Assembly (NCBI GenBank): GCA_026989435.1
Contig: JALSJI010000086.1
Coordinates: 1 to 41,623, forward strand
Length of the DNA stretch: 41,623 nucleotides
Reading direction: 5' to 3'
Source: Sulfurovum sp.
GTDB lineage: Bacteria > Campylobacterota > Campylobacteria > Campylobacterales > Sulfurovaceae
Shown here: positions 22,172 through 32,352 of the stretch, piece by piece
Position numbering within the stretch: the stretch's first letter is position 1
How the letters are laid out: every line of letters begins with the position of its first letter
The notes under the pieces: generated by a model
The model's input: only the letters and a program-made list of their open reading frames with translations
Databases searched by the model: none
Told to the model about the DNA's origin: nothing
Translations under genes and position numbers: made by a program

Positions 22172-22787
22172 GAGGCTTGACTCAACACAGACCTATCTTG
22201 TAGAGCAGATACAAAAGGGCAGACTCATAGCACCCGTAGCAGTTATCACAGCAGAACAAAAAGCGGGTATTGGCTCTCGAAATAACCGATGGTCGGGAGG
22301 AGAGGGAAACTTCTTTGCATCTGTCGCTGTTTTACTAGAGACCTTGCCTTCAGATTTGCCTTTGGCTTCGGCCTCTATCTATTTTTCGTATATTATGAAA
22401 CAGACGTTACGGGAGTTTCATGAAGATATTTGGCTTAAGTGGCCCAATGACTTCTATAAAAACGATACAAAAGTAGGCGGAACGATTACACAAAAAGTAA
22501 AACGTACTTTGGTATGCGGCATTGGTATCAACTTAAAAGAATCCAAAAACGGCTACGCTGCTTTGCAGAGTGATATTGCACCAAAAATATTACTCCAAGC
22601 GTACCTGGAAGCACTTGAAAAATTTCCAAAATGGAAGCATGTTTTTAGTCAATATGAGATAGAATTTGAGCAGAGTAGAAAGTTTTCAGTCCATATTAAA
22701 AACGATAAAAAGAGCCTGAAAACGGCTAGTTTGCAAGAAGATGGTTCTTTGATGATTGAAGGGAAGAGGATGTATAGTTTACGATGA
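22152..22787 (+). CDS. birA: Biotin-[acetyl-CoA carboxylase] ligase (BirA, no DNA-binding domain)
   Basis: A 211-residue biotin protein ligase. The ATP and biotin binding segment AGIGSRNNRWSGGEGNFF and the KWPNDFYKNDTKVGG motif are clear. There is no N-terminal winged-helix repressor domain, so it cannot act as the E. coli-type biotin repressor. The start is TTG (22152-22154), inside the end of fmt and just after TAAGG. No ATG occurs before the conserved RLDSTQTYL. It overlaps parA by ATGA (22784-22787), which continues the fmt-birA-parA-parB run. Confidence 0.9.
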   Translation: MEIKYFKRLDSTQTYLVEQIQKGRLIAPVAVITAEQKAGIGSRNNRWSGGEGNFFASVAVLLETLPSDLPLASASIYFSYIMKQTLREFHEDIWLKWPNDFYKNDTKVGGTITQKVKRTLVCGIGINLKESKNGYAALQSDIAPKILLQAYLEALEKFPKWKHVFSQYEIEFEQSRKFSVHIKNDKKSLKTASLQEDGSLMIEGKRMYSLR

Positions 22788-23569
22788 GTGAAGTAATAAG
22801 TATTGCCAACCAAAAGGGCGGTGTAGGAAAAACGACAACAGCAGTAAACTTGGCAGCATCACTGGCTGAAAGAGGGAAGAGAGTGATATTACTCGATATT
22901 GATCCACAGTCTAATGCTACCACAAGTTTGGGGTATGCAAGAGGGGATTATGAATACAATATCTATCATGTACTGATAGGCTCTAAAAAACTCTCTGAAG
23001 TGATACTGGATACAGAAGTAGAGAATTTGTCATTGGCACCTTCGAATATAGGGCTTGTAGGGATAGAGAAAGAGTTTTATAATCCTAAAAAGAGAAATAG
23101 GGAACTTGTACTCAAAGAGAAGATTGAGGAGATTTCGGATAGATATGATTATATTATTATAGATTCACCTCCGGCTTTGGGTCCTATTACGATTAATGCA
23201 TTGAGTGCTTCAGACTCTGTGATCATCCCGATACAGTGTGAATTTTTTGCACTTGAAGGTTTAGCTCAACTATTAAATACAGTGAGTCTTATTAAAAAAA
23301 CAATCAATCCAAAGTTAAAGATTAAAGGTTTTTTGCCTACTATGTACTCAAAGCAAAACAACCTTTCAAAACAGGTCTTGGCTGATTTGACCCACCATTT
23401 TAAAGATAAACTGTTTCATAAAAAAAAGGGAAAAGAGTGCATTGTAATACCTAGAAACGTAAAGGTGGCAGAGAGCCCGAGCTTTGGTAAACCGGTGATT
23501 GCATATGCGGCAAAGTCAAAGGGCTCTCATGCCTATAGAGATTTGGCTGTTGCAATTATGAAAGGATAG
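22784..23569 (+). CDS. parA: Chromosome partitioning ATPase ParA (Soj)
   Basis: A 261-residue ParA/MinD-type ATPase. The deviant Walker A K11GGVGKTT18 is at the start, followed by LLDIDPQSNATTSLG with the ParA aspartate, and DYIIIDSPPALG as Walker B. It has no N-terminal helix-turn-helix, so it is the chromosomal Soj type that binds DNA non-specifically. It works with ParB to segregate the origin region. It overlaps birA by ATGA and precedes parB by four bases. Confidence 0.95.
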   Translation: MSEVISIANQKGGVGKTTTAVNLAASLAERGKRVILLDIDPQSNATTSLGYARGDYEYNIYHVLIGSKKLSEVILDTEVENLSLAPSNIGLVGIEKEFYNPKKRNRELVLKEKIEEISDRYDYIIIDSPPALGPITINALSASDSVIIPIQCEFFALEGLAQLLNTVSLIKKTINPKLKIKGFLPTMYSKQNNLSKQVLADLTHHFKDKLFHKKKGKECIVIPRNVKVAESPSFGKPVIAYAAKSKGSHAYRDLAVAIMKG

Positions 23570-23573
23570 TATA

Positions 23574-24446
23574 ATGGCATTGGGTAGAGGATTAGGAGAG
23601 ATTCTCTCCGAGGTTGAAGAGGCGTATGAGAAAGATTTATCGGATATTGACAGTTTTGAACTTGAAAAACAGGGGGCGAGGATAGAGGATCTGGATATCG
23701 ATACGATCTCTCCTAATCCATTTCAGCCACGAAAACATTTTGACAAAGAGTCTCTCAAAGAGTTGAGTGATTCCATTGTACGACACGGATTGCTACAGCC
23801 TATTGTGGTTATAGAGAAAGATAACGGGTATCTTTTAATTGCAGGAGAGCGTCGTCTAAGAGCACATAAACTTGCCAATCTCAATACCATTAGAGCGATT
23901 ATAGCAGATGTCAATATAGATGAAATTAAGCTTAGAGAGCTTGCACTACTAGAGAATATCCAAAGAGAAAATCTCAATGCTATAGAGCTTGCCAACTCTT
24001 ATGCAGAGCTGATCGAGGTGCACAGTATTACGCATAATGAACTCTCTGCTATTGTGAATAAAAGTAGGTCACAAATTACAAATACGATGCGTCTTTTATC
24101 ATTGACACCCTATGTGCAGGAGTGTTTAATAGAAAATAAAATATCTCAGGGGCATGCAAAAATACTCGTTGGTCTCGAAAAAGAGAAACAAAAAGTGGTA
24201 GTAGATAGTATTATCGGACAGAAACTCTCTGTACGAGATACAGAGGATATGGTAAAAAAACACAAAACAGCACGTAAATCTATCCAGATGAAGAAGGAAA
24301 AAGATACAAACTTTGCAAAATACAAAAAAATGTGCGACCTCTATCTTCCTTTTGCGTATAGACTTAAAAGCAAGAGTATTGAGATTAAATTGAAAGATGA
24401 AGAAGAACTTGAATCTTTCTTGGCATATTTTAAAGAGAAGATATAG
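23574..24446 (+). CDS. parB: Chromosome partitioning protein ParB (Spo0J)
   Basis: A 290-residue ParB CTPase. The N-terminal MALGRGLGEILSE is the classic ParA-interaction tail. The ParB/Sulfiredoxin domain has SPNPFQPRKHF and the GERRLRAHK CTP-binding box (91-99). A helix-turn-helix region follows (LSAIVNKSRSQITNTMRLL), and then a C-terminal dimerisation part. It binds parS and slides along DNA with CTP. No parS-like site was confirmed in the window. The end is 130 bases before the ATP-synthase operon. Confidence 0.95.
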   Translation: MALGRGLGEILSEVEEAYEKDLSDIDSFELEKQGARIEDLDIDTISPNPFQPRKHFDKESLKELSDSIVRHGLLQPIVVIEKDNGYLLIAGERRLRAHKLANLNTIRAIIADVNIDEIKLRELALLENIQRENLNAIELANSYAELIEVHSITHNELSAIVNKSRSQITNTMRLLSLTPYVQECLIENKISQGHAKILVGLEKEKQKVVVDSIIGQKLSVRDTEDMVKKHKTARKSIQMKKEKDTNFAKYKKMCDLYLPFAYRLKSKSIEIKLKDEEELESFLAYFKEKI

Positions 24447-24576
24447 CCATTTTGGGTGTTTGTATATGTAGCATTAGACTAAAAAGACTCTTTTTTTTCA
24501 TAGAATGAATCTAAAATTAATCAAGATGAGATAAGCATAATGCTAAAATATTGCGAAATTACTTGGAGGAGGTTGA
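24447..24576 (+). promoter_or_regulatory. Promoter region of the atp operon
   Basis: The spacer contains AAAAAG-ACT-CTTTTT followed by more T (24481-24498), a poor terminator candidate for parB. AGCAT-A-ATGCT (24535-24545) is a small palindrome, TAAAAT (24544-24549) a possible -10, and GGAGGAGG (24565-24572) a strong ribosome binding site four bases before the b' ATG. Confidence 0.4.
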
Positions 24577-24999
24577 ATGCTAGACATACATTTACCGTTG
24601 ATGTTGTTTGTTTTAGTTTTATTTCTAACTCTGCTTGTTCTTTTAAATAATATGCTCTATACGCCTTTAGTCAAATTTATAGATGACAGAAAGAGCGCGA
24701 TAGCAAAAGATTTTGAAGCTTCAAAAAGCGTTAGCAGTAATACGGACGAACTGAATGCTAAAGCTGAGGAGAATATCAAGATAGCCAAAAACAGGGCAGC
24801 AGAGATCAGACAAAAAGCAATTGATGATGCAAAAGTATTGGCTGCAAGCAAAATAGAAACAAAGCAAAAAGAGCTTGAAAAAGAGTATGAGTCTTTTCTT
24901 CAAAAGCTGGACTCGGAAAAAGCGAAGCTGAAAAATGAATTGCTTTCGCAAATGCCTCTATTTAAAGAGAGCCTAAAAGCCAAATTTAGTAAGTTGTAG
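24577..24999 (+). CDS. atpF': F1Fo ATP synthase subunit b' (AtpF')
   Basis: A 140-residue protein with a single N-terminal membrane segment (about 7-28), a basic/polar turn, and a long charged coiled-coil helix (about 30-115), the shape of b-type stator subunits. Epsilonproteobacteria and some other phyla have two b subunits, b' and b, that form a heterodimeric stalk. It opens the operon atpF'-F-H-A-G-D-C. GGAGGAGG before the ATG is very strong. Confidence 0.85.
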   Translation: MLDIHLPLMLFVLVLFLTLLVLLNNMLYTPLVKFIDDRKSAIAKDFEASKSVSSNTDELNAKAEENIKIAKNRAAEIRQKAIDDAKVLAASKIETKQKELEKEYESFLQKLDSEKAKLKNELLSQMPLFKESLKAKFSKL

Positions 25000-25013
25000 G
25001 AGGCTATGAAGAT

Positions 25014-25574
25014 ATGCAGAAAAAATTACTATTATTATCTTTGCTTGCGGTGCCTGTGACGATATTGGCATCGGGTGACGCAGAGGCAACGCGCTATTTT
25101 GCACAGACAGGTAGAGAGACCGACTTTTTTCCAAGACTTTTTAACTTTTTGATCTTTGCAGGATTGTTGTATTACCTGCTTGCAGAGCCTGTTAAAAATT
25201 TTTTCAAAGAGAGAAAAGAGGGCATTGCAGCACAACTTAAAGAGATCGAAGAGAAACTCCAGGCTGCAAAAGATGCCAAAAAAGAGGCAGAAAAACATCT
25301 ACAAGAGTCTGAGCAAAGGGCTAAAGAGATTGTAGAAGATGCTAAAAAAGAGGCAGATGTTTTGGTAAAAAATATTCAAGATGCCAATGCCAATGACCTA
25401 TCAAATCTTGAAAAACAGCTAGAAGAGAAGATGGCACTAGAAGAGAGAAAAACTCTCAGAGAAGTGGTTGATGCGGTTTTGAGTGAAAATATTACGAAAG
25501 ATGATATTGTGCTCGATGAAGGCAAGGTCATTGATGTTGTTTCAAAAAATGTTTCACAGAGAAAGGCGGCATAA
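25014..25574 (+). CDS. atpF: F1Fo ATP synthase subunit b
   Basis: A 186-residue b subunit. A signal-like N-terminal hydrophobic stretch (4-19) is followed by a polar segment and the true membrane helix (about 40-55), then a coiled coil with many Glu, Lys and Ala residues to the C-terminus. The extra N-terminal region is characteristic of epsilonproteobacterial AtpF. It pairs with b' as the peripheral stalk joining the a subunit to delta. It ends three bases before atpH. Confidence 0.88.
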   Translation: MQKKLLLLSLLAVPVTILASGDAEATRYFAQTGRETDFFPRLFNFLIFAGLLYYLLAEPVKNFFKERKEGIAAQLKEIEEKLQAAKDAKKEAEKHLQESEQRAKEIVEDAKKEADVLVKNIQDANANDLSNLEKQLEEKMALEERKTLREVVDAVLSENITKDDIVLDEGKVIDVVSKNVSQRKAA

Positions 25575-25577
25575 CTG

Positions 25578-26108
25578 ATGGAAGAACTTATTGCTAAAAG
25601 ATATGCCAAGGCATTGACTCAGGTGAGTAAAGATATCGAAAAAAGTGCCGTACTTCTCGAGCGCTTATCAGAAAGTATTGAGAATAAAGAAGTAAAGCAG
25701 GTACTCACTTCACCGCTGCTTACAAACGATAAAAAAATAGAGATAGTTTTATCGGGACTCGGTGAGCATGCAGATAGTACGCTGGTACATTTTATTAAGG
25801 TTCTGGGAGAAAACAAAAGACTTGAACTTATTCCTTTTATTTCTCAAGTTCTCAATAGAGATTTGCAAAAAAAATCAAACCAATACGACGGTATCGTTCT
25901 CTCCAATAAGGTACTTGATGCCAAAGTATTGGATAGATTGGAAAAAACGCTTAAAACATATACGGGTGCAAGCATTCAACTTAAACAGGAAAAGTCTGAT
26001 TTTGACGGCTTGCGTGTTTTAGTGGATGATTTGGGCATTGAGGTAAACTTCTCTAAGCAGAGAGTTAAAGAGCAACTAATTGATTTTATTAAAAACTCAC
26101 TTAGTTAA
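25578..26108 (+). CDS. atpH: F1Fo ATP synthase subunit delta
   Basis: A 176-residue delta (OSCP-like) subunit. The N-terminal [16 protein letters not shown] helix bundle and the C-terminal segment [21 protein letters not shown] fit the family. The GIVLSNK region before the C-terminal domain is also typical. It joins F1 to the peripheral stalk. It follows atpF by three bases and precedes atpA by 20. Confidence 0.9.
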   Translation: MEELIAKRYAKALTQVSKDIEKSAVLLERLSESIENKEVKQVLTSPLLTNDKKIEIVLSGLGEHADSTLVHFIKVLGENKRLELIPFISQVLNRDLQKKSNQYDGIVLSNKVLDAKVLDRLEKTLKTYTGASIQLKQEKSDFDGLRVLVDDLGIEVNFSKQRVKEQLIDFIKNSLS

Positions 26109-26128
26109 TTTACAGGAAAGGAGAATCA

Positions 26129-27643
26129 GTGGCAGTTAAATTGCAAGCAGATGAGATAAGTTCAATCATCAAAGAGAGAATTGAAAATTTTGAAATTGAT
26201 ATAGATATTAATGAAATAGGAAAAGTAGTAGGTATAGCCGACGGTATTGCGACAGTCTATGGACTGAATAATGTTATGGCCGGAGAGGTTGTAGAGTTTG
26301 ATAACGGTATGAAGGGGCTTGTACTAAATCTTGAAGAGTCAAATGTGGGTGTCGTAGTACTTGGTTCAAGTGCAGGTATCAAAGAGGGTATGAGTGTTAA
26401 AAGAGCAGGCGAACTTCTCAAAACACCAGTAGGTGATGGTATGATGGGAAGAGTGGTAAACCCGCTTGGTGAACCTGTAGACGGCAAAGGTGCAATAGAA
26501 GCGACGGAGCATAGGTTTATCGAAGAGAAAGCACCCGGAATTATGGCTAGAAAATCGGTACATGAACCGCTTCAAACAGGGATCAAAGCCATTGATGCAC
26601 TTGTACCGGTGGGTAGAGGTCAAAGAGAGCTCATTATCGGGGATAGACAAACGGGTAAAACAACTTTGGCAATTGATACCATTATCAACCAGAAAGGCCA
26701 AGATGTGGTATGTATCTATGTTGCAATCGGTCAAAAAGCATCAACGGTAGCTGCTACGGTAAAGAAGCTTGAAGAGCATGGTGCTATGGAATATACGATT
26801 GTCGTTACGGCAGGTGCAGCCGAGTCTTCGGCACTTCAGTTTCTTGCTCCTTATGCCGGTGTAACAATGGCAGAATACTTTAGGGATAATGGAAGACATG
26901 CAGTGATCTTTTACGATGATCTCTCTAAGCATGCTGTGGCATATAGAGAGATGTCACTTATTTTAAGACGTCCTCCGGGTCGTGAAGCATATCCGGGGGA
27001 TGTTTTCTATCTTCACTCAAGATTACTTGAGAGAGCGGCAAAACTCTCTGATGATTTGGGTGCAGGTTCTATTACTGCCTTCCCGATTATCGAAACACAA
27101 GCAGGTGATGTGGCAGCCTATATTCCAACCAATGTTATCTCTATTACCGATGGTCAAATCTTCTTGGAGACTGACTTGTTCAACTCAGGTATTAGACCGG
27201 CAATTAACGTAGGACTTTCCGTATCACGTGTAGGCGGTGCTGCACAAATCAAGGCGACAAAACAAGTTTCCGGCACATTAAGACTTGATTTGGCATCTTT
27301 TAGAGAACTTCAGGCATTTGCACAGTTTGCATCGGATCTTGATGACCATACCAGAGGTCAGTTGGAGCGCGGGCAGAGGATGGTAGAGGTACTGAAACAA
27401 GGACCCTACTCGCCTGTATCTATTGAAAAGCAGGTTGTGATTATTTTTGCCGGTGCAAATGGATATCTTGATGATATCCCCGTGGCTTCCGTGGTGAAGT
27501 TTGAGTCGGATCTTATGCCGTTTATGGATGCGAAATATTCGGATATTCTTGATGCGATTCGCAATGATAAGAAAATTACCGATGATACGGATGCAGCATT
27601 GAGAAAAGCAATTGAAGATTTTAAAGCTTCATTTGCTGCATAA
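26129..27643 (+). CDS. atpA: F1Fo ATP synthase subunit alpha
   Basis: A 504-residue alpha subunit. The P-loop is GDRQTGKT (171-178), and the segments [46 protein letters not shown] and the signature [17 protein letters not shown] are all intact. The start is GTG at 26129, giving [11 protein letters not shown], with AAAGGAG (26118-26124) four bases upstream. The non-catalytic alpha subunits alternate with beta in the F1 ring. Confidence 0.97.
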   Translation: MAVKLQADEISSIIKERIENFEIDIDINEIGKVVGIADGIATVYGLNNVMAGEVVEFDNGMKGLVLNLEESNVGVVVLGSSAGIKEGMSVKRAGELLKTPVGDGMMGRVVNPLGEPVDGKGAIEATEHRFIEEKAPGIMARKSVHEPLQTGIKAIDALVPVGRGQRELIIGDRQTGKTTLAIDTIINQKGQDVVCIYVAIGQKASTVAATVKKLEEHGAMEYTIVVTAGAAESSALQFLAPYAGVTMAEYFRDNGRHAVIFYDDLSKHAVAYREMSLILRRPPGREAYPGDVFYLHSRLLERAAKLSDDLGAGSITAFPIIETQAGDVAAYIPTNVISITDGQIFLETDLFNSGIRPAINVGLSVSRVGGAAQIKATKQVSGTLRLDLASFRELQAFAQFASDLDDHTRGQLERGQRMVEVLKQGPYSPVSIEKQVVIIFAGANGYLDDIPVASVVKFESDLMPFMDAKYSDILDAIRNDKKITDDTDAALRKAIEDFKASFAA

Positions 27644-27655
27644 GAGAGGCTTAAT

Positions 27656-28543
27656 ATGGCTAATTTAAAAGAGATTAAGCGCAAGATTGGTTCGGTTAAG
27701 AATACGCAAAAGACAACCAACGCAATGAAGCTTGTCTCTTCTGCAAAACTAAAAAGAACAGAAGAGCTTGCAAAAAGATCTAGGGTCTATGCAGCTAAAT
27801 TAACCGAACTCTTAAATGAGATTGCAAGAAAAATGCAACAGACCAATACAAACGGTATTGACAATATATATTTTAGAGAAGTCGATGAGCTTCAAAAAGT
27901 AGATATTGTTTTTATTACGGCAGATAAAGGTCTTTGCGGAGGTTTTAATGCACAAACCATTAAAAGAGCCAATCATCTTATTGAGACATTTCGAGAAAAA
28001 AATGTCAAAGTACGCTTAAGAGCTATAGGAAGAAAGGGTATAGACTATTTTAAGTTCAACGGTATAGAACTCAATGATGAAGTTATCGGGCTTTCTTCCG
28101 CACCTGATTTTAAAAAGGCATCAGAATTTATTTCTGAAGTAGCAGACTCGTATGCAAACGGTGATACGGATAAGATTATTTTGATACATAACGGCTATGT
28201 CAATATGATTACGCAAGAGGTGAGAGAGGATCAGATATTGCCGGTAGATACGCCTAAGCTGGAACTCAACAATGTCTCTACTTCTGAACTCGAAGTAGAA
28301 CCGGATGATGACGATACACTTTTAAATGCATTGGTGAAGCGATATATTGAATATACGATGTACTATTCACTGATTGATTCGCTTGCAGCAGAACACTCTG
28401 CACGGATGCAGGCAATGGATGCAGCAACGAAAAATGCAAAAGAGATGGTCAAGACCTTACAGGTTAAATACAACAAAGCAAGACAAGAATCGATTACTAC
28501 TGAGCTTATAGAGATTATCAGTGGCATGGAATCAATGAAATAA
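27656..28543 (+). CDS. atpG: F1Fo ATP synthase subunit gamma
   Basis: A 295-residue gamma subunit, the rotating central shaft. The N-terminal helix MANLKEIKRKIGSVKNTQKTTNAMKL and the C-terminal helix SLAAEHSARMQAMDAATKNA are the family's two signature segments. ITADKGLCGGFNAQ is also typical. Length is usual for the family and the start follows a GAGAGG binding site. Confidence 0.97.
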   Translation: MANLKEIKRKIGSVKNTQKTTNAMKLVSSAKLKRTEELAKRSRVYAAKLTELLNEIARKMQQTNTNGIDNIYFREVDELQKVDIVFITADKGLCGGFNAQTIKRANHLIETFREKNVKVRLRAIGRKGIDYFKFNGIELNDEVIGLSSAPDFKKASEFISEVADSYANGDTDKIILIHNGYVNMITQEVREDQILPVDTPKLELNNVSTSELEVEPDDDDTLLNALVKRYIEYTMYYSLIDSLAAEHSARMQAMDAATKNAKEMVKTLQVKYNKARQESITTELIEIISGMESMK

Positions 28544-28546
28544 TGA

Positions 28547-29956
<1,410 letters not shown>

Positions 29957-30079
29957 ATATCTATAAACGAGCAGACTTTGAGAGGTCTGTGCTATGCATA
30001 CCTTATATAATAAAGCTCTTTTAGGGATAAACCGTCATCAGAGATGGTATTGTGTTTTTGTATTTTAAAGGATAGGGAT
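29957..30079 (+). other. atpD-atpC spacer with a weak hairpin and possible internal promoter
   Basis: CAGAC...GTCTG can pair around 29970-29995, and TATAAT lies around 30007-30012. A separate promoter or a transcript-processing point for atpC and the tol genes is possible, but the signals are weak. AAAGGA (30067-30072) is the ribosome binding site of atpC. Confidence 0.25.
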
Positions 30080-30466
30080 ATGGAACAGATGAAACTAGAG
30101 ATCATCACGCCAAACGGTATGATATTTGATGGTGAAGTCAAACAGGTGAACCTGCCGGGTTCAGAGGGTGAGTTTGGTGTTTTAGCAGGTCATGCAACGC
30201 TTGTATCTACTTTGGATACGGGTGTGATTGTGATTGACAAAGAGGATGGTACGGAACTTGCAGTAGCTATTAACTCGGGATATGTCAAGGTTGAAGAGGA
30301 TAAGACAACCTGTATCGTAGATGGTGCGGTGGCACTCTCTGGCAGTGATTCAGAACTCTCAAAAGCCTTGGAAGAGGCAAAAGAGCTATTAAAAAGTGCA
30401 GAGACCTCTAATACGGCAATAGCTGCGGCAGTGAGTAAAGTAGAACATATAGGAAAATCGTTTTAA
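30080..30466 (+). CDS. atpC: F1Fo ATP synthase subunit epsilon
   Basis: A 128-residue epsilon subunit: N-terminal beta sandwich (MKLEIITPNGMIFDGEVKQVNLPGSEGEFGVLAGHA) and a C-terminal helical pair that inhibits ATP hydrolysis. The family's GxFGVLxxHxxL pattern is present as GEFGVLAGHATL. I choose the ATG at 30080, seven bases after AAAGGA; a longer frame from 30044 adds a Cys-rich segment without a binding site. It is followed by tolQ after 11 bases. Confidence 0.93.
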   Translation: MEQMKLEIITPNGMIFDGEVKQVNLPGSEGEFGVLAGHATLVSTLDTGVIVIDKEDGTELAVAINSGYVKVEEDKTTCIVDGAVALSGSDSELSKALEEAKELLKSAETSNTAIAAAVSKVEHIGKSF

Positions 30467-30477
30467 AGTGGGTTTTT

Positions 30478-31047
30478 ATGTCGGATTATTTGATGAGCGG
30501 TAGTGCGATCACTTGGATTGTGCTACTTTGGCTCTCTGCCTATTTTATCATTACTTTTTGGGTTTTTTTAGATAGATTCTCGATTTTAAATAGACGTATC
30601 TCTTCAGAGGCAGCTTCTCTGAAAGCACTCTATACCGGCCACGCTAAAACAGTAGCACAAAATTCCCTTATCTATACCTACCTTTCACGTGTCTCCTCTC
30701 CTAATAAGGCTATACTTGAAGCAGCATCTTCAGATGCTATTCGTGTCTCGACAAAAGGGCTAACATGGCTTTCGATTATTGCTTCAACCTCACCGTTTAT
30801 CGGTTTATTCGGTACGGTCATAGGAATTTTAGAGACATTTTCAACATTGTCAGGAAAATCATCGGCATCTTTGTCTGTTATAGCTCCTGCCATTTCAGAG
30901 GCACTTATCGCAACGGCAGCCGGTATTGCCGTGGCTATTTTTGCTTATACTTTTCATTTAATACTTAAACGTAAAGCATACGAACTCTCATCTTTACTCT
31001 CTTCGCAATCTGAAGTGATATTGTCTCAGACTGATGAGGAGAAGTAA
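30478..31047 (+). CDS. tolQ: TolQ/ExbB-family proton channel subunit
   Basis: A 189-residue MotA/TolQ/ExbB protein. There is a first membrane segment near 12-31, then a cytoplasmic domain, and two further segments (about 97-120 and 137-162). The conserved region LSIIASTSPFIGLFGTVIGILETF and ISEALIATAAGIAVAI is intact. With TolR it uses the proton gradient to energise TolA. The downstream tolB-pal genes make the Tol reading more likely than TonB, though epsilonproteobacteria blur the two. Its stop overlaps the next ATG (TAATG). Confidence 0.88.
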   Translation: MSDYLMSGSAITWIVLLWLSAYFIITFWVFLDRFSILNRRISSEAASLKALYTGHAKTVAQNSLIYTYLSRVSSPNKAILEAASSDAIRVSTKGLTWLSIIASTSPFIGLFGTVIGILETFSTLSGKSSASLSVIAPAISEALIATAAGIAVAIFAYTFHLILKRKAYELSSLLSSQSEVILSQTDEEK

Positions 31048-31442
31048 TGCGTAAAGAGTTTTCCTGGGATGAGAGTCCCGATTTAAATATAACACCGCTT
31101 ATGGATGTGATGCTGGTACTTATGGCCATTTTGATGGTAACTGCACCCACACTGACATTCAAAGAGCAGATTAGTCTGCCTCAAGGTTCCAAAACAGTAC
31201 AGGTAAGCAAACCCAAGACACTCACCATTCGTATGGATAAGCATCGTAACATCTATCTAAAAAACGATACTTACGGCTTAGATACATTTGCAGATGATTT
31301 TGTGAATCAATCGGTTAAATATGATAAAAATACTGAAGTCTATATCCGTGCAGATGAGGCGTTACACTATAAAGATATTATCTATTTGCTTAAGTCTGTA
31401 AAAGCTGCAGGATTTGAAAAAGTCTCTCTTATTACCGAGTAG
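31047..31442 (+). CDS. tolR: TolR/ExbD-family protein
   Basis: A 131-residue ExbD/TolR protein. The short N-terminal cytoplasmic part is followed by DLNITPLMDVMLVLMAILMVTAPTL, in which the Asp of PLMDVMLVL (about residue 17) is the proton-carrying residue. A periplasmic domain follows, with ADEALHYKDIIYLLKSVKAAGFEKVSLITE as the family tail. It partners TolQ. Confidence 0.9.
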   Translation: MRKEFSWDESPDLNITPLMDVMLVLMAILMVTAPTLTFKEQISLPQGSKTVQVSKPKTLTIRMDKHRNIYLKNDTYGLDTFADDFVNQSVKYDKNTEVYIRADEALHYKDIIYLLKSVKAAGFEKVSLITE

Positions 31443-31453
31443 GGAGAGAGAGG

Positions 31454-32275
31454 ATGGTAAAGGATACACCTTTTTCATTCTATTGGGGCGGCATTGCCGT
31501 TGGTATTTATCTCTTTATTGTTCTTATGGCACTTTTCTATTTTAATATGAAAGATAAAACCCAAGTAAAACAGTATGTGAAAAAAGATCAGCATCGTATG
31601 CAAGTGGCGTTAGCCGGTACAAAAGAAAAAAAAGTGCTCAAAGTAAAGCCTAAAAAAGATAGTAAACAAAAAAAACCAAAAGAAATTTCCAAGCCCAAGT
31701 TAAGATCTAAAAAGAGCCCTAAAAAGGTTTTGAAAGAAAAAATTGTCAAAAAAACTCTTAAGAAAAAAGATACGAACAAAACAGAGCCAAAAAAGAGAAA
31801 CATAGCAAAAAAGAATCTGCCCAAAGCCAAAAAAACTTTAGATCTCTTTTCTAAAGTAAAAACAACCCAAAAGAAGCTTGAGATAAATATCACAGATACA
31901 GCGCTTAAGCGTGTCCCTAAAAATAATCTAATTAAGGTAAAAAACAAGAGGTTGAGTGCTACTGAAAAAATCTCTAGTGCACTCAAAGCAGAAAATAGTC
32001 TCCAAAGCGGTGAGGAGAATGCCTATTTTGCCAAAGTGCAAAGCATGCTTGAGGATTGGCCTGCTCAGAGTAATTTTGCAGGCGAGAAGGCCACCGTGAT
32101 TTTATATATTAAACCAAGCGGAGAGTTTGAATTTAAGGTCAAATCTGCTTCAAATATTGATGCCTTTAATGAAGGGCTTATTGCATTTTTAGAACAACTG
32201 CAAAGTATAGGATTTGGAGAGCATTCAGGGGCAAGAACTTATGAATATGAAGCTGAATTTATAGCCAAAGAATAA
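31454..32275 (+). CDS. tolA: TolA/TonB-like energy transducer
   Basis: A 273-residue protein with one N-terminal membrane anchor (about 10-30), then a very Lys-rich periplasmic region (about 37-150; repeated KK, KPK and KKS runs) and a C-terminal domain (about 180-270) with VQSMLEDWPAQSNFAGEKATVILYIKPSGEFEFKV. This fits TolA or TonB family C-terminal (TonB_2-like) proteins. The Lys-rich spacer spans the periplasm, and the C-terminus should contact TolB/Pal or outer-membrane proteins. A long antisense open frame (31588-31986) reflects this repetitive composition. Confidence 0.75.
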   Translation: MVKDTPFSFYWGGIAVGIYLFIVLMALFYFNMKDKTQVKQYVKKDQHRMQVALAGTKEKKVLKVKPKKDSKQKKPKEISKPKLRSKKSPKKVLKEKIVKKTLKKKDTNKTEPKKRNIAKKNLPKAKKTLDLFSKVKTTQKKLEINITDTALKRVPKNNLIKVKNKRLSATEKISSALKAENSLQSGEENAYFAKVQSMLEDWPAQSNFAGEKATVILYIKPSGEFEFKVKSASNIDAFNEGLIAFLEQLQSIGFGEHSGARTYEYEAEFIAKE

Positions 32276-32283
32276 GCATAGAT

Positions 32284-32303
32284 AAGGTTTTTTGACATTT
32301 TTT
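32284..32303 (+). repeat. Tandem TTTTTTGAC repeat upstream of the PilT-like gene
   Basis: TTTTTTGACA and TTTTTTGACT stand side by side after the tolA stop. Either TTGAC could be a -35 element, but the nearest TATGAT (around 32333) is too far away for a normal spacer, so the meaning is unclear. Confidence 0.35.
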
Positions 32304-32352
32304 GACTTTTGGATGATAGGCTTTTAGTAGATATGATACTAGGAGCGGATGT

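Noticed and set aside
24481-24498. AAAAAG-ACT-CTTTTT followed by more T as a parB terminator
   Set aside because: The stem has only A-T pairs plus one G-C and a three-base loop, which is too weak to call without 3'-end data.
25549-25565. TGTTTCACAGAGAAA resembling half of a parS site (TGTTTCACGTGAAACA) near parAB
   Set aside because: Only the left half matches, and it lies inside the atpF coding sequence. No full palindromic parS was found in the window.
26366-26734. 122-codon open frame on the minus strand in atpA
   Set aside because: It is antisense to the clearly conserved alpha subunit and resembles no known protein.
29970-29995. CAGAC/GTCTG hairpin between atpD and atpC as an attenuator
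   Set aside because: Only five pairs and no U-run. It was kept as a weak spacer remark and not promoted to a feature of its own.
31588-31986. 132-codon open frame on the minus strand
   Set aside because: It is antisense to the Lys-rich middle of the TolA-like gene. AAA/AAG codons read as Phe/Leu on the other strand, so it is an artefact of composition.
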